A stretch of 64,000 bases of DNA from Helichrysum umbraculigerum (lineage: Eukaryota > Streptophyta > Magnoliopsida > Asterales > Asteraceae): positions 3,992,501 to 4,056,500 of the forward strand of contig CATIUR010000012.1 of assembly GCA_949592205.1 (NCBI GenBank), in the 5' to 3' direction. The notes below the pieces were generated by a model. The model was not told the origin of the DNA. It did no database searches and saw nothing but the letters and a program-made list of their open reading frames with translations. Below, piece by piece: positions 11,905-23,619 of the stretch (position 1 is its first letter; each line of letters starts with the position of its first letter). The position numbers and the translations under genes are program-made.

Positions 11905-12493
11905 TGATTTTTCATGTTTGATTTTTTCAATTTTTTGACATAATTAAGTCTATAATTAATTAAAGTGTGTTGTAATTATTTGAAGACGCGCATTTTGAAT
12001 GGTTTTCAAAATACAATTAGATGTATATGTTTTAGACAGGTTGAAGTTTGATAATGAAATTGTTAGCCAAGTGGTACAGTTTTTCATTGCACTTAGTATC
12101 CTTGAATGGTTACTTGGGTATTGTTAATGACGATGTTAAGGGCTACTTGGGTATTGTTAACGACAGCGCTTAAAGGCTATTAATAAACGTATATATGCAT
12201 ACTGTTAATACACATATAAATTATATTAGGAAAAGGCTATTTGTTACAGAAAATCGAGATAACACATACGTACGTACGTGTAGCAGACGACAAATTGATT
12301 ATGCGACTGATGTTGAAGCTAACTCGTTGAGGTTCCCCTTCTAAACGACTCATTTTAAGAAACGTGTTCCAAATTGCTTTGTTAAAATGAGTTTTCTCGC
12401 TAGAAAGACATACAATCATATTCTTACCAAACGAAATCTCAAACACTTATCTTTGTGGTGCTCCATTTCTTTAAAGTTTACATTTATTTTATA
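11905..12493. other. 3' flank of the 220-residue gene
   Basis: Presumed 3' UTR and intergenic DNA. A short direct repeat (GGCTACTTGGGTATTGTTAA-like) occurs at about 12108-12162. No other gene is visible. Confidence 0.5.
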
Positions 12494-13337
12494 GAGTAAG
12501 GTTCAAATGAGTACACCAATTTTGAGTGAGAATGAGGGAACCAATAAATTTATGTCACACTTTATTCTCTCTCCTCCACATTTTTTAAAATTAAATATCT
12601 CACAAACGGTAAGTCGAAAAATCATGAAAATTGCACCATAAAATTCAGCGTTTTCTCCTCTTCGATTTGCCGTCCCTCCATACATATTTTCGACAACTTT
12701 TTTTTCCTTCCATTTTTGGGTGGGTTTTACAAATTAGTAACACATGTGTTAGTGATTGGTTATACATTTAATTTGTGGTTAGGGTTAGGGTTTAGAGTTA
12801 GGGTTAGAGTTTAGTATAGTTTAGGGTTTAGGGTTTATTAGGGTTTAGGGTTTAGGGTTTAGTAGGGTTTAAGGTTTAGGGTTTAGTATGGTTTAGGGTT
12901 TAGAGTTTTGTAAAGCGTTTAGGGTTTAAGGTTTGGAGTTTAGGGGTTAGGGTTTAGGGTTTAGGGTTTGAGGTTTGGGGTTTCTCCCCGAAACCCCAAA
13001 CCTCAAACCCTAAACCCTAACCTCTAAACCCCAAACCCTAAACCCTAAACGCAACACTGTAACACATGTGTTAGTAAATGTGAAACCCACCAAAAAATGA
13101 AAAAAAAAAAAAACAAAATTCGTCGAAAGTATGCCTTTAGGGACGGCAAATCGAAGAGGAGAAAATGCTGAATTTAATGGTGCAATTTTCATAATTTTTG
13201 GATTTGACATTTGTGAGATAATTGGTGTTGGGGGTAAATGAGTTTTTTACATGTGGAACATTCTCTTTGTACATATGACTTGATATTATAGGTTCCCTCA
13301 TTCTCACACGAATTCATATTCTCATTTGAACCTACCC
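12494..13337. mobile_element. Mutator-like foldback element family G, copy 1
   Basis: An 844-bp element flanked by the 10-base direct repeat TTATTTTATA (12484-12493 and 13338-13347). The ends are inverted: GAGTAAGGTTCAAATGAG on the left and CTCATTTGAACCTACCC on the right. The inverted repeat continues inward for several hundred bases (for example CACAAACGGTAAG, AAATTCAGCGTTTTCTCC and ACACATGTGTTAGT on the left all recur inverted on the right). The centre is a telomere-like array. A 9-11 bp duplication and long inverted repeats fit non-autonomous Mutator-like elements. The target site is low-complexity, so the duplication is suggestive rather than decisive. There is no transposase gene. Confidence 0.7.
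12775..13050. repeat. Degenerate telomere-like TTTAGGG array inside element G
   Basis: Variants of GGGTTTA on the left half turn into the complementary CCCTAAA form on the right half near 12985-13050. The array is therefore itself inverted and lies at the tip of the foldback. It is degenerate and interstitial, so it is not a chromosome end. Confidence 0.9.
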
Positions 13338-13816
13338 TTATTTTATATCTTTACTTAAACAAGGATTTCCCTTTTCTTTATTTTTTTTTATAAAACGTAA
13401 CGCATTGAACACTTTTAGTTTTTCCGGTTCTTTTAGAAAGATCTTTGAAATCGGAAGAAGTATTTCGTAACCAAACGCACCATAAATTTCTAGAATTTTC
13501 AATTTGGGTTCATAAGCCTAATAAAAACACATAGCCTGCCAATGAGATCAAACCATTAATTACATTTCTAGTCAACACAAAAGTATACTTGTCCACTCAA
13601 TTAGTTCATTAAAGGTTAAATAATATACTTTAAAATACCAATGTTAGTGGTGATAATAAAAACAACGTTCTCGAATAATCTTTGCGCACTTTAAATTCAG
13701 CTTTATTGTCAAATAATTGTAAAATTATTAGTCGCAATGAAATGGTTATTTCTACTTTTGAAACTTTAAGTTCATATGCGCATACATTAATCATTATTAT
13801 TAGGTGTGATCAGATG
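13338..13816. other. Intergenic flank left of element A
   Basis: No gene seen. It ends at the 5-base target site GTAGT (13817-13821) of retrotransposon A. Confidence 0.6.
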
Positions 13817-14470
13817 GTAGTTGTAACATCCGTAAATCGGACCTAATTGTTTTATAATTATTTTGTGATTTTAAAAGAAGATTAACGTGTTTGTAAATAA
13901 TATTGTCGAATTTATTGAAATTAAATAGGAAATAAGTTTCAGGACTTATTGTGGTTGATAAAATATTAAGTGATTTAAATTAATAAAGTTGACGGTAATA
14001 TAAAAGTTTGAACTCGCTAATGGTTTTCGGGTTCCAGACAATAGGTTGAGAAGGGGTATTAAAATTTTACCCGTATAAGTGAAGTCGGTTAAGTGAGCCG
14101 ACCTTATTTCTTTTATTTCCCCCCAATTCCATTTTGTTCCTGAGGAACCAAACTTAAAACATAAAAAAATCTAAAACCCTATGTGAACAAATGAATCAGA
14201 TTTAGAAGCTGTGATTGATGCTGTGATTTCATCTAAACATCATCATCTTTATACACATAAACTAGTAAGTTGATTTGAATTAATTAGTTTTCTTGATATT
14301 TAGATTTCTAGTGAAATTGAAGATGAATATGATGATATGTGATTATAGATGTTGTTAGAAATCGTTAGTTATAGTATATAATCGATTAGAACTTGAGTTG
14401 AATGCTAGAAATTGGGTTTTGATTCGGATTTGGGGTTGTTGGTTTGAACAGGAAGAAATCGCAGAGGCTT

Positions 14471-14575
14471 GGCCGGCGGTCAAGTCGTTTGGCCGGCGGT
14501 CAAGGGTCTGTTTTGGGCTAGTGGTGACGACGCTGCTTTGGCCGGCGGTCAAACCCTTTAGCCGGCGGCTAAATG
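14471..14575 (+). repeat. GCCGGCGGTCAA motif cluster in A LTR
   Basis: Four copies of a GCCGGCGG core within about 105 bp, three followed by TCAA and one by CTAAA, standing out from AT-rich surroundings. The same cluster is at 50056-50160 in the other LTR, with a few CG to TG changes. Confidence 0.85.
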
Positions 14576-17145
14576 GCCCCAAGGCAGAAAATGACTTTTT
14601 TCGTTATAAACCTTATTTCAAACGATCTTTTCGTGTTTTAGCGGCGACTAGTGAGTGAAGTGACATAATAAATATTGTAACCGGATAGTATAATTGTTTG
14701 ATGCTACAATTTGAGATACTGTGATATGTTATATAATTATAACATGAGTTTGTTATTGAGACAAGTTACTAACTTGTGTTGTTTGTGATGTTTTCAGATA
14801 AACAAGAGACTCAGTGACATTAGACTACTGAGTGGAGACTGAGGTATTCGGTGAGTGGACTCGTACTCTCAGTGTGATTTAGTTGTAACATAATTGGTTA
14901 CAACAGGTGAATATAGTGATATAGTGATTGTGATTATTGAACGGTGAATTATGAAATACACGTGTAATAAGTGATGTGTTGCCTTTGAGCATTCTGTGAT
15001 TCGGAGGTCAACTTGACTGATTAGTTGGACTGGGTTGCTACAGGTTAGTCGATGTGAGATTTGTGATCATGTGTTGAGAATGGAACACATATTGACTAAA
15101 CGTAGCAAACAGTTATCGGTAAAATCACTGTATTGGCCTACAGTGATTGTAAGTGTTGCTTGGTGGGCCACCGCGGTCTGAGGGCTCCACAAGGACCACC
15201 GATCCTCTTGGTGATGTTGTGTCAGTGTCTATGTGATATTTGTGTTAATCAGTATTGTTATACTGAGTTGTACTGATTGTGACAGGTTGACTCACTTAGC
15301 TTTGTGCTAATCCCACTGTAACACCCTCAAATTTCGGTTTGCGGAAGCGATCGGGTCGGGTGTTACCAAAATTAATATCACAGCATAAGATACATAATGA
15401 ACGACTCTAAATGAGACGTTTGAAAATAATTATACATTTCCCAAAATAGAACGTTTACAACGTTATGAGTTTGACAGTAAATTCCAAATACATAATTTGA
15501 AAATACAAAAGTAAATGCAGAGTTGTCCCAAATGTTTGAAATCATGCGACTCGAGCTAGCATAATCTTGTAGTAATCCTAATCCTGCTGGGCACCTGAGA
15601 ACACATGCTAAAACAGGTCAGCTATAAAGCTGGTGAGTTCATAGGTTTGTTAGTTGAAAACATAAAGTATAAATCTTGTATGTTTTGAGAAGTTGTTCAG
15701 AATCCACGATTCTGATTTGTAGCAAATTGTAGATGTAATTACCAATGTGTAATTCGAAAGTTTAGGTATCTAATACCTAATCAATTTTAGTCCGTACCTA
15801 AGTACACAATAATTGAGGCATACCGAGCCTGAATACCTATCTGGTATGAGTAAGTGTATAACGGGAGGCAATACCTGCCTAAGTTGTAACCAAATACTGT
15901 ATGACCACGTCATATGATAGTAAGTAACTGTAGTCCCGCAGAACTAAGATTTAATATATGAGGTGTTGCATCCAGCAACAAGTGATTGTAGATCCGCAGA
16001 TCTCTGTTTGAACGTTTAGCGTGTCCGTTTACCCGATTAGCATAAGCTAACCCGGACATGAATTGAGCTAACGGCCTCGCGTGGCAGCACCACCGATCCG
16101 TTAACTTATTGTGAATCCCGAGTATAACTCGCTGATCCATTGATTGAAGTTTCGTCCACTGCAATACCGTGGTTTCGTTTTGTGCCCACTTTACCGTGGC
16201 ATCGTTTGGTGCCCGCTGCAATACCGCGGCATCGTTTTTGAAGTTGCTCGCAAGCAATTTGTAATTGAGCCGGCAGTACAACGACATGCCCGACTAAGTT
16301 GTTTGAGAGCCAGCAGTACTCGACATGCCTGACTAAGTAGATCGTATAATATTATGTAGATATTCATCAGGTGACACCCCCACGGTTGGATTACATCCTG
16401 GGCCGGGGGACCATCCCTGGTTGGATTACATCCTGAGCCAGAGTCGTCACCAGTTGAGTCGTATGGATATAAGAAGTCTGTACTAACTTGTGATAATATT
16501 GTATACTCCTAGCCTAAAGCCTAGCAAGTATATATAATGGAGTCTTGGGAAAATGTTCACTTAAGTCCAGTTCCCATTCTAATGATAATGGAGTGTGTCG
16601 ACAGTTTTAGTTCTTAAAGAATAACTAAACTTGTAACAGTACAGATGTTATTCAGTGTAGGTAGAACTAACTAGTTCTAACGTATTCAATGATATTGTCC
16701 CATGACAATATGGCCAAAAGATTGTGATAACTAAATCAAGTTATGTGTTGGTAATCGTTTTCCAACGACCTAACCGGTTACGATTGTAACCTATCTAGGT
16801 TAAGTATTGATATTGTTCTAAAACAATATTGCGGGTGTAATTCCTAAGTATTACACATTTCGTATTACATACAGTAATATAAATAGTTGTAAATTATAAA
16901 CGACTGTTAATATGATTTGAAAACAGTAATTGAGCATGTGTTTCACCCCGAAAATAGTAAAACAGTTGAAAGAGTGGGGCTATGAAACTCACCTGTGAGT
17001 TGTTAGTGATACGATGATACGCGCGTCGTTCGAATGGTAACCTTCTAGTGTCCTAAACACGTGAGGTTGTATAAGTATGAGACAAATCAGTTTGTCTAAG
17101 CGAGTTGTTCATGTATGCATTTGTTGTTGAAGTCTGGGAATGGTG

Positions 17146-17240
17146 TACGGGGGTCCGGGGGCAGCGCCCCTGGTAGCGGGGTCCAAGGGGTGGCAACCCC
17201 TGGCGGGGTCCAAGGGGCAGAGCCCCTGGCTGGGGTCGAG
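17146..17240. repeat. GC-rich tandem repeat in D
   Basis: Three imperfect units built around GGGGTCCAAGGGG and a CCCCTGG palindrome-like core (GGGGCAGAGCCCC). I recall similar GGGGCAGAGCCCC units from other plant LTRs. Confidence 0.7.
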
Positions 17241-17380
17241 CTGCCAGGTCAGCTTGGAAAAATTTTATTTCTACTACTTTGCTTTAGAGAAAACGCATTC
17301 GAAATCCAAATTCGGGTAAAATCGAGTGGTAAAAATTTGGTTGTCAATACTTAGTGAAAAACATAGGTTTTTAAGGTTCT

Positions 17381-17620
17381 GCGACGTCAGATGCGACGTC
17401 AGCTGCGACGTAGGGTCTTGCGTCGCTATGTGCGACATTCGCAATCTAATGCGACGTTGTGTCCTGCGTCGCAATGTACGACGTAGAATTTGATGGCGAC
17501 GTAGGGGCTTACGTCGCTATGTGCGACATTCGCAAGTCAATGCGACGTAAAAGCTTGCGTCGCTAAATGCGACGTTGAGGTTTTGTGCGACGTTGGCTGC
17601 GACGTTAACTGCGACGTCGC
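17381..17620 (-). repeat. GCGACGT motif cluster in D
   Basis: About fifteen GCGACGT, GCGTCGC or GCGACATTCGC variants in 240 bp in both orientations, so the RNA could fold into many short hairpins. It corresponds in position to the CG-rich clusters of A, B and C. Confidence 0.85.
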
Positions 17621-18557
17621 AGCACTGTTTTCGGTCCAAATTCGACGTCGTCGCCTGTTCGACGATTTCAAGATCCAAATCGAGTTTTGGCTCGATTTTT
17701 GGGTGTTTTGATGTTATAGAAAGCTTCTAGCATGTATTTTGAAGTAATCTAAGTAATTTATAGAAAGAGAAACGATTTCTAGAGAGAGAAAGTGAGAAAT
17801 CTTACTTTTTGATGAAAATGGAGATGAAGATGATGGTGAAGAAGATGAAGATGATGATGTCCGCTTTTGATGATGATGAACTCCGAAAATGACGATGATT
17901 ATGGTGATTCCGATTTTTGATGATGATGATATTGTTGGTTGTTGTTGTTGTTGTTAGAGAATGAGAGAGAGATAGAGATGAGAAAAAGGAGAAGAAAATG
18001 GAAATGAAAGAGTGGAATGGGGGTGGGTTGGTTTAGGCCGGCCCATCCCCAATCATGTGGGTATCTTGTCCACAATCGCAGTATAGGATACCCGTGTTTT
18101 TGTACCCGAAGGTAAAATAAAATAAATTTAATATTTTACTTTCATATTTTGTTTATACTAATTCGTAAATATTTAAAATAAAAATATCTTACTGGAATTA
18201 CAAAAATGTAATTTGGTTATAATTGTTTATAAAAAAACAATTATTCACAGTTTTAAATTTGGAGCGAAAATTGACTCTTTTTGACCGGGTGTTACACCCA
18301 CCATTTACTCCTCGCAGGTCTTGAGATGATTTTGGGCTGGGCAAGGAATGAACTGAAGAATGTTTGACTTTGTTGCGTTACTCTGATATTGAATTTTATA
18401 AATCAGTGTTGTTCGTGTTTACATATAACACCCAGATTGATAAATTGTGTTTTAAATTAGTTGAACTTTTATGTTTTGAATGATTAAAGTTTTAATTTGG
18501 ACAGACGCTTCCGATATATTGTATTTAAATAACTATAATATGAGAGGTGTTGTAAGT

Positions 18558-18569
18558 TGGTATCAGAGC
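18558..18569 (+). promoter_or_regulatory. Element A primer-binding site (initiator tRNA-Met)
   Basis: TGGTATCAGAGC lies three bases after the 5' LTR end, complementary to the 3' end of plant initiator tRNA-Met. It primes minus-strand cDNA synthesis. Confidence 0.9.
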
Positions 18570-21500
18570 ATAGGTTTGGGTGAATTGGACATTGGTAAGT
18601 GTTCAATCCCAAATCTATTTTGTGTTGAGTCAAACATTCTGAAGTGTGGGATTAGTAGTTGTATGAGAAAGTGATTATATAAGTGTACTAACCTATAACA
18701 AGATGCAAGGTTGTTGTTTTGATTTCAGAGACGGAGGAACATGAGTAATTGACTGGTATTCTCAATGGTTCCTCGATTTTCGTCGGCATAAGTGTATCAG
18801 GTAATTTTGATAAGCTTGTTGAATTTAAATAAGCTTGAATTGATTACTTTGCTATGATATGATTAGTAGTAAAGTAAATTGAGTCAGACTGACATGATTC
18901 CCCAGTAATGAGTCAGTAATGAGTGATACTTGTTATTATGATGATATAAGTGTTAGATGAATCATTCAGTGATATGAGTAGTTCTGACTGAACTTTGAAT
19001 TGTAGATTATGTGTTAAGTTGTGTAGACACAGTGTTGATTAAGTTGTTAATAGTGAAACTGTTGAATCTAAATGTGTCTACTATGTAGAAATAAAATATA
19101 ATCAGTTGTGTGATTTTCTGTGATAAATGCAAAGTGTGATTAGGACACCTTGCTAGAGAAATTGTTATTATGTGATAAACTGAATTGATGTGACATCAAA
19201 TAGTGAAATAAATGAGATGTTGGTATATCTCAATTAATAGGTTTGAAGTTATTCTGTTGTTTAAGTGGAAAAGTGTATAGTTGTTGTAATGTGTGCCTGG
19301 ATTATGCAAAGTTAGAGTTGAAAGTGATAGCATCTAACTTGGGTAATAGTTATGCTATAAAGTGATAAAAGTGACTAGATGTTGTTGTGTGACAGTGATT
19401 GTTATAGTAGGTTGGATTGGGATATATATATATATAAAAAGTGATATATTAATGTAGTAAGAAAATAAAGGTAGTTGACAAACCTTTATATATGTTGAAA
19501 AAGTTGTGAGAAGTATTTGTTAAAACTTGTTGTAAGTGATATAAATAGGATGATTTTATTGAGAAATTAGTGTTTTAAAATTGTAATAGAACACTAATAG
19601 CGAAACTAGTTGTGTGTGATTTAAATAGTCAAAGAAGTGTGAACTAGTGAATGATTTAGAAATGTTAAATTAATAACAAATGTTATTAATAGGAGAATAG
19701 TTGTTATGTGACCTGAGGCATGAGGTAATGCCAAGTAAAGTGATAAAGTACTTAGTACTTGATATTGTACCTTGTACTGATTATTGATATTATACGTGGA
19801 GAGGTGTGGCATTAGGGTTTAAATTGATATTGTATCATAAGTGAAAATGTGATAGTAAATTTAAAAGTGGTTAGCTGTTATGAGAACAGCTGTAAAGAGA
19901 ATTACTAAAGAAATGTGATAAATTGATTATGTGGTATTACATGCTCCTAGAAAATGGTGGGTTTTGGAGCAAATTGATTTAGTTGATATTATAATCAAGT
20001 AATTGTCGTGAAATACGTGTTTGGAATTACACGTGATATTATTATGTGATTATTATTTGACAAAGTGTTATGTGTTAAATTGATGAGGATAGGTTATCAG
20101 GTGTTTGGAGTTTTAAATAAGTTGAAATACTGAATAAATCAGTTGTGAAGTGAATGTATATATAAAAGTTGAAAATAATTGAAATTTCAGACAATAAGAA
20201 TGATGACTTAGGTTAGTTGTTGAAAAGAGATAATGTGGTGAAGAATACATACTAAAAGATGTTATAGGTATATGTGAAATAATTGGATGTAATAAGACGA
20301 TTTATTATATATGTGGTTATGATGCATGTAGAGTGTCAAAATTGATTTAAATAAAGGTTTAAGTAATATGTGTTTTAGTGAAAGAAATCACATTGATGAT
20401 TGATGATGTGAAGTAACCTGAGAAGAAAATGTAAAGAACATAATCAAGCAACGCTTGATCACCGTTGTTATATTATGCTGTATCACATGAACTTGTTGAG
20501 GTTACCAAGTATCTAAGAAAGTGAATGTGATTGAGAGAGATACAATTTGAAGTTATATTAAACAAATTAACTGTTGTTTACAGGGTAAAGGTTAATTAGT
20601 GAGAGTTATGATAATCAGTAAGTAAAACTTGCAAGTGTGTATGGTACTTGCAATTGTTTGAATTTGTTGAAATGTGATTATGTAGCTAATAGGCGTGGAC
20701 TTTCTATTAGAAAGTAATATAGTATCTTAACGGATTTCTAGTGTGTGGCTTGTATTAAGCCAAGTGGAGTTACTGGCTCTGTATGGTGATTGAGTCATTA
20801 AATTTAGTGAAAGCGGTGTTTTGAATTTTGTGATTAGGTTAAATCTAAAACTTGAGATAATTACCAGATGAGGTATATATATATAGGTATGTGATCAGTG
20901 ATATGAGTAAATGACTTATATTGTGTGTTAAATAAGTTAATAGAATGTCATTGAATGGTAATTGACTAGAGAAAGGTGTAGTGGTTTCATTTTGGTTGAA
21001 TGTGCCACTGTTATTGAATGTAGTTATGGAAAAATCTATGTGTAAGGTTAAACATAGTACTTATATGCTAATATTGTGATATGTTGACTCTGAAAGTCAA
21101 CTATGAATAAAGAGTCTAGTGTATAATGTGAAATCATTGAAATATGATAAATCGTTGCGAGTCAATATTGATAAAAGTGACCAAAGTGATTTGTTGATTA
21201 ATTGATTAAGTTAAAGTTGATAACTAGTCAACAGTATTGAAATTGTTAATTGGGTTATTATTAACTCAAATGAGTAAGAAAAGTTGTTAAGGGCTATTAA
21301 ACATTGAGTGATTGTGTTAAGTTATTTAACATGTGAACAGTGTAAATATGAGACAAAACTAATTAGAAATTGATTGTGATATAAGCTCTCAGGGAATAAT
21401 CGAATGCACATCTAAATCAGGTGGGCATCTGTGAATGATATTGTTAAAAATTAAAATTGTGTGTATGCAAATTGTGTGCTGAAACTAGTTGGACAATTGT

Positions 21501-21737
21501 ACTGATATGTAGTGACAATGTGATCTATATAAGATCGTTGATTGATCTAAGATAATTGCAGAACGATGTTGGGTGATCGTGATGCTTTATAATCGTGTTG
21601 ATGTAATAGAGTGATAACATGAAACCTAAGGGGGAGAGAACTAAATAGATAATAATCATATTGAGGTGAATGTGATAATATAAAATTAATGGTTAAATTG
21701 AGAAATTGGAAATGTTATACCATTAATTGAGGAAAGT
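18570..21737 (+). other. Element A internal region, left part, non-coding
   Basis: About 3.2 kb of AT-rich, TG/GTGAT-rich sequence with stops in every frame and no Gag or Pol motif. It ends at the GTATA target site (21738-21742) of element B. Confidence 0.8.
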
Positions 21738-21742
21738 GTATA

Positions 21743-23602
21743 TATAACGCCCCTCATTTAATACCACAATATAATATTAAGTTTGGCGGAAGCGAATACT
21801 TGAAATACATATTCTATTAGAATCCTGCTAGAAATTTTCTCAAACATTTATACAATATGTTTAATTACTAAACAAACATAGTTAACATGTTTACAAACCC
21901 GGGGCATTATATACTACAAAACATTATCTATTACAAACTGGATCAGAGTTGTAAGTTTCAAACATTCCCAGCACCAAAATGTCCTTCCTGACTACCCACA
22001 TATTATATATCACGTGCAGAAAGTAAATTGAGGGATTAGCACGAAGCTAAGTGAATGAATTATCAACTACAATTCAATTTAGCTAGCAATCTGTTCACAA
22101 TCAATAATGCAACAATTATCGTCAAGAGGAACGGTGGTTCCTAAGGACCCTGTGCCGGGTGGCCCTATCAGAACGCTGAAATCAACTGTAGGCCAAAACA
22201 GTGATTAACCGCTAACTAAATGCTAATCTCCATCAACACATGTACGCAACCCTATGTTGACCAACATTAGCAATCAAGTCCAACCAACAATCTAGTTGAC
22301 CTCTGGATTATACATTTCAGTTCAATGTTCATCAAACAACCAATCAAATGGCATATCATTTCAAAGTTAACATTCTATCAATAGTAATCCTATAATTACT
22401 GATTGAAATCAAACTGACACAACCAAATCAAACTATGAGTTTCAAATCCACTCACCTGATTGTCTCAATTTACTTACTCAGCTGTCTTATCTCGCTGAGT
22501 CCTCTGAGGATCTGAGAATCAACAATCAGATATAAGTTAGTAATCAGGATCATCAGTACTAAACTTATATCAAACATAATTCAAAGAATTAGATATTATT
22601 CACATAACTATAATAAGTTCCTAATCATGCTCAGTATATGTAATTAAGCATGTTAACTGATATACATCATAATTAGCACATGTGTTACAGCAAAAGAAAA
22701 ATTGCATCATCCGTGTCACTACCCGCCGGGTAGCCCAAATACCCGCCGGGTACAGGGTTTAGCAGCCGGGTACAACTCAAAACAACCGGGTAAATTAACT
22801 TTCCTGGTAACAGAACTTAAATGAGTTTTAAAGGCTGTACAAGCCGCCGGATACGGGTTTTACCCGCCGGATTCCTGGTTTAGGTACATTACCCGCCGGG
22901 TACGGGCTCTACCCGTCGGGTACCCACCCTGCACCAGCAAGCTCCATCAGTTTTCAAAACCCTGCTCGAACTTTAATAACTAAATTCACCAAAACCAGTT
23001 CCAAGATCAATTCTAGCATAACCAATGGCACATATAACATGTATTATCAACTAGTTACAATCCCAAACATCAAAATCCACTATTTTCCACTTTGATTCAT
23101 ATCTCAATTCAATATACATAAGTTATAAACATACTTAAAATCAAACAACTTACCACTTGAATATGATGAAACAAAGGTGGTGATGATAATGTTTTGGTTC
23201 TAAGTTCACAGCTCAAATCAACAAGTTTTGATTATAGTTTAAATTTCTTAGGGTTTAACGTTTTAGTTCTTAGGTTTTTGAAAGAAGGAAAGTGATGTAA
23301 CTTTCCTAAAATGGAAGGTTAAATAAGTCGGTCTAAAACTTTTACACCGACCCGCATCCACTTAAAACTAGTTCCCTTTCAATCTATAGCTTGGAACCTA
23401 AAAATCATTTGCGAGAAACTTATTTTATTGCACCGTAAACTATAGTAAATTAAAACAAACAATAATTTACTAAGCACAATAAGTCCTGAAGCTTATTTAA
23501 TTAAGTTTCGCAAATAAACAAATAATATCAAATAATTTCTAATACGATTAACTATATCAATTAAAAATTAGAAATTACCAGACAAGCAGAGAGGATGTTA
23601 CA
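21743..23602 (-). repeat. Element B 3' LTR
   Basis: On the minus strand it begins TGTAACATCC (23602 downward) and ends GGGGCGTTATA. It contains a GTAAGT donor-like site at 23153, the CCCGCCGGGTA cluster, and a CTCAG site at 22512. The GCAGGT acceptor-like block seen in the other LTR is altered here (GCACGT near 22013). Confidence 0.92.
22720..22925 (-). repeat. CCCGCCGGGTA motif cluster in B LTR
   Basis: Seven or eight variants of TACCCGCCGGGTA, a near-palindrome, in about 205 bp. It is repeated at 47672-47877 in the other LTR, with several C/T differences at CG sites. Confidence 0.88.
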
Positions 23603-23619
23603 ACTCTCCTTCCCTTAGG
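23603..23619 (-). promoter_or_regulatory. Element B polypurine tract
   Basis: On the minus strand AAGGGAAGGAGAG immediately precedes the LTR. It is the primer for plus-strand cDNA. Confidence 0.85.

Larger units (their letters stand above)
15317..18296 (-). mobile_element. Solo LTR D inserted in the A 5' LTR
   Basis: A 2,980-bp segment with inverted ends TGTAACACCC...GGGTGTTACA, flanked by CCCAC duplications (15312-15316 and 18297-18301). The undisturbed site is visible in the A 3' LTR near 50895. There is no primer site, purine tract or pol sequence, so it is a single LTR left after LTR-LTR recombination. Orientation is inferred as minus because on that strand the order matches the other LTRs: CATCATC leader, GTAAG site (17805), CG-rich cluster, CTCAGGT acceptor-like block (about 15595), then a CTTCCGC...AAATTT tail. 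Short internal duplications occur at 16267-16337 and 16378-16445 (TGGATTACATCCTG twice). Confidence 0.85.
13822..18554 (+). repeat. Element A 5' LTR, interrupted by solo LTR D
   Basis: Starts TGTAACATCC and ends GTGTTGTA. The 15317-18296 segment plus one CCCAC is foreign; removing it leaves 1,748 bp collinear with 49407-51154. Visible parts are a CATCATCATC-rich leader at about 14240, a GTAAGT donor-like site at 14265, the GCCGGCGGTC cluster, and CAG acceptor-like sites at 14796 and 18316. Confidence 0.9.

Noticed and set aside
12775..13050. Chromosome end (telomere)
   Set aside because: The TTTAGGG units are degenerate, inverted about a centre and inside a foldback element with target duplications.
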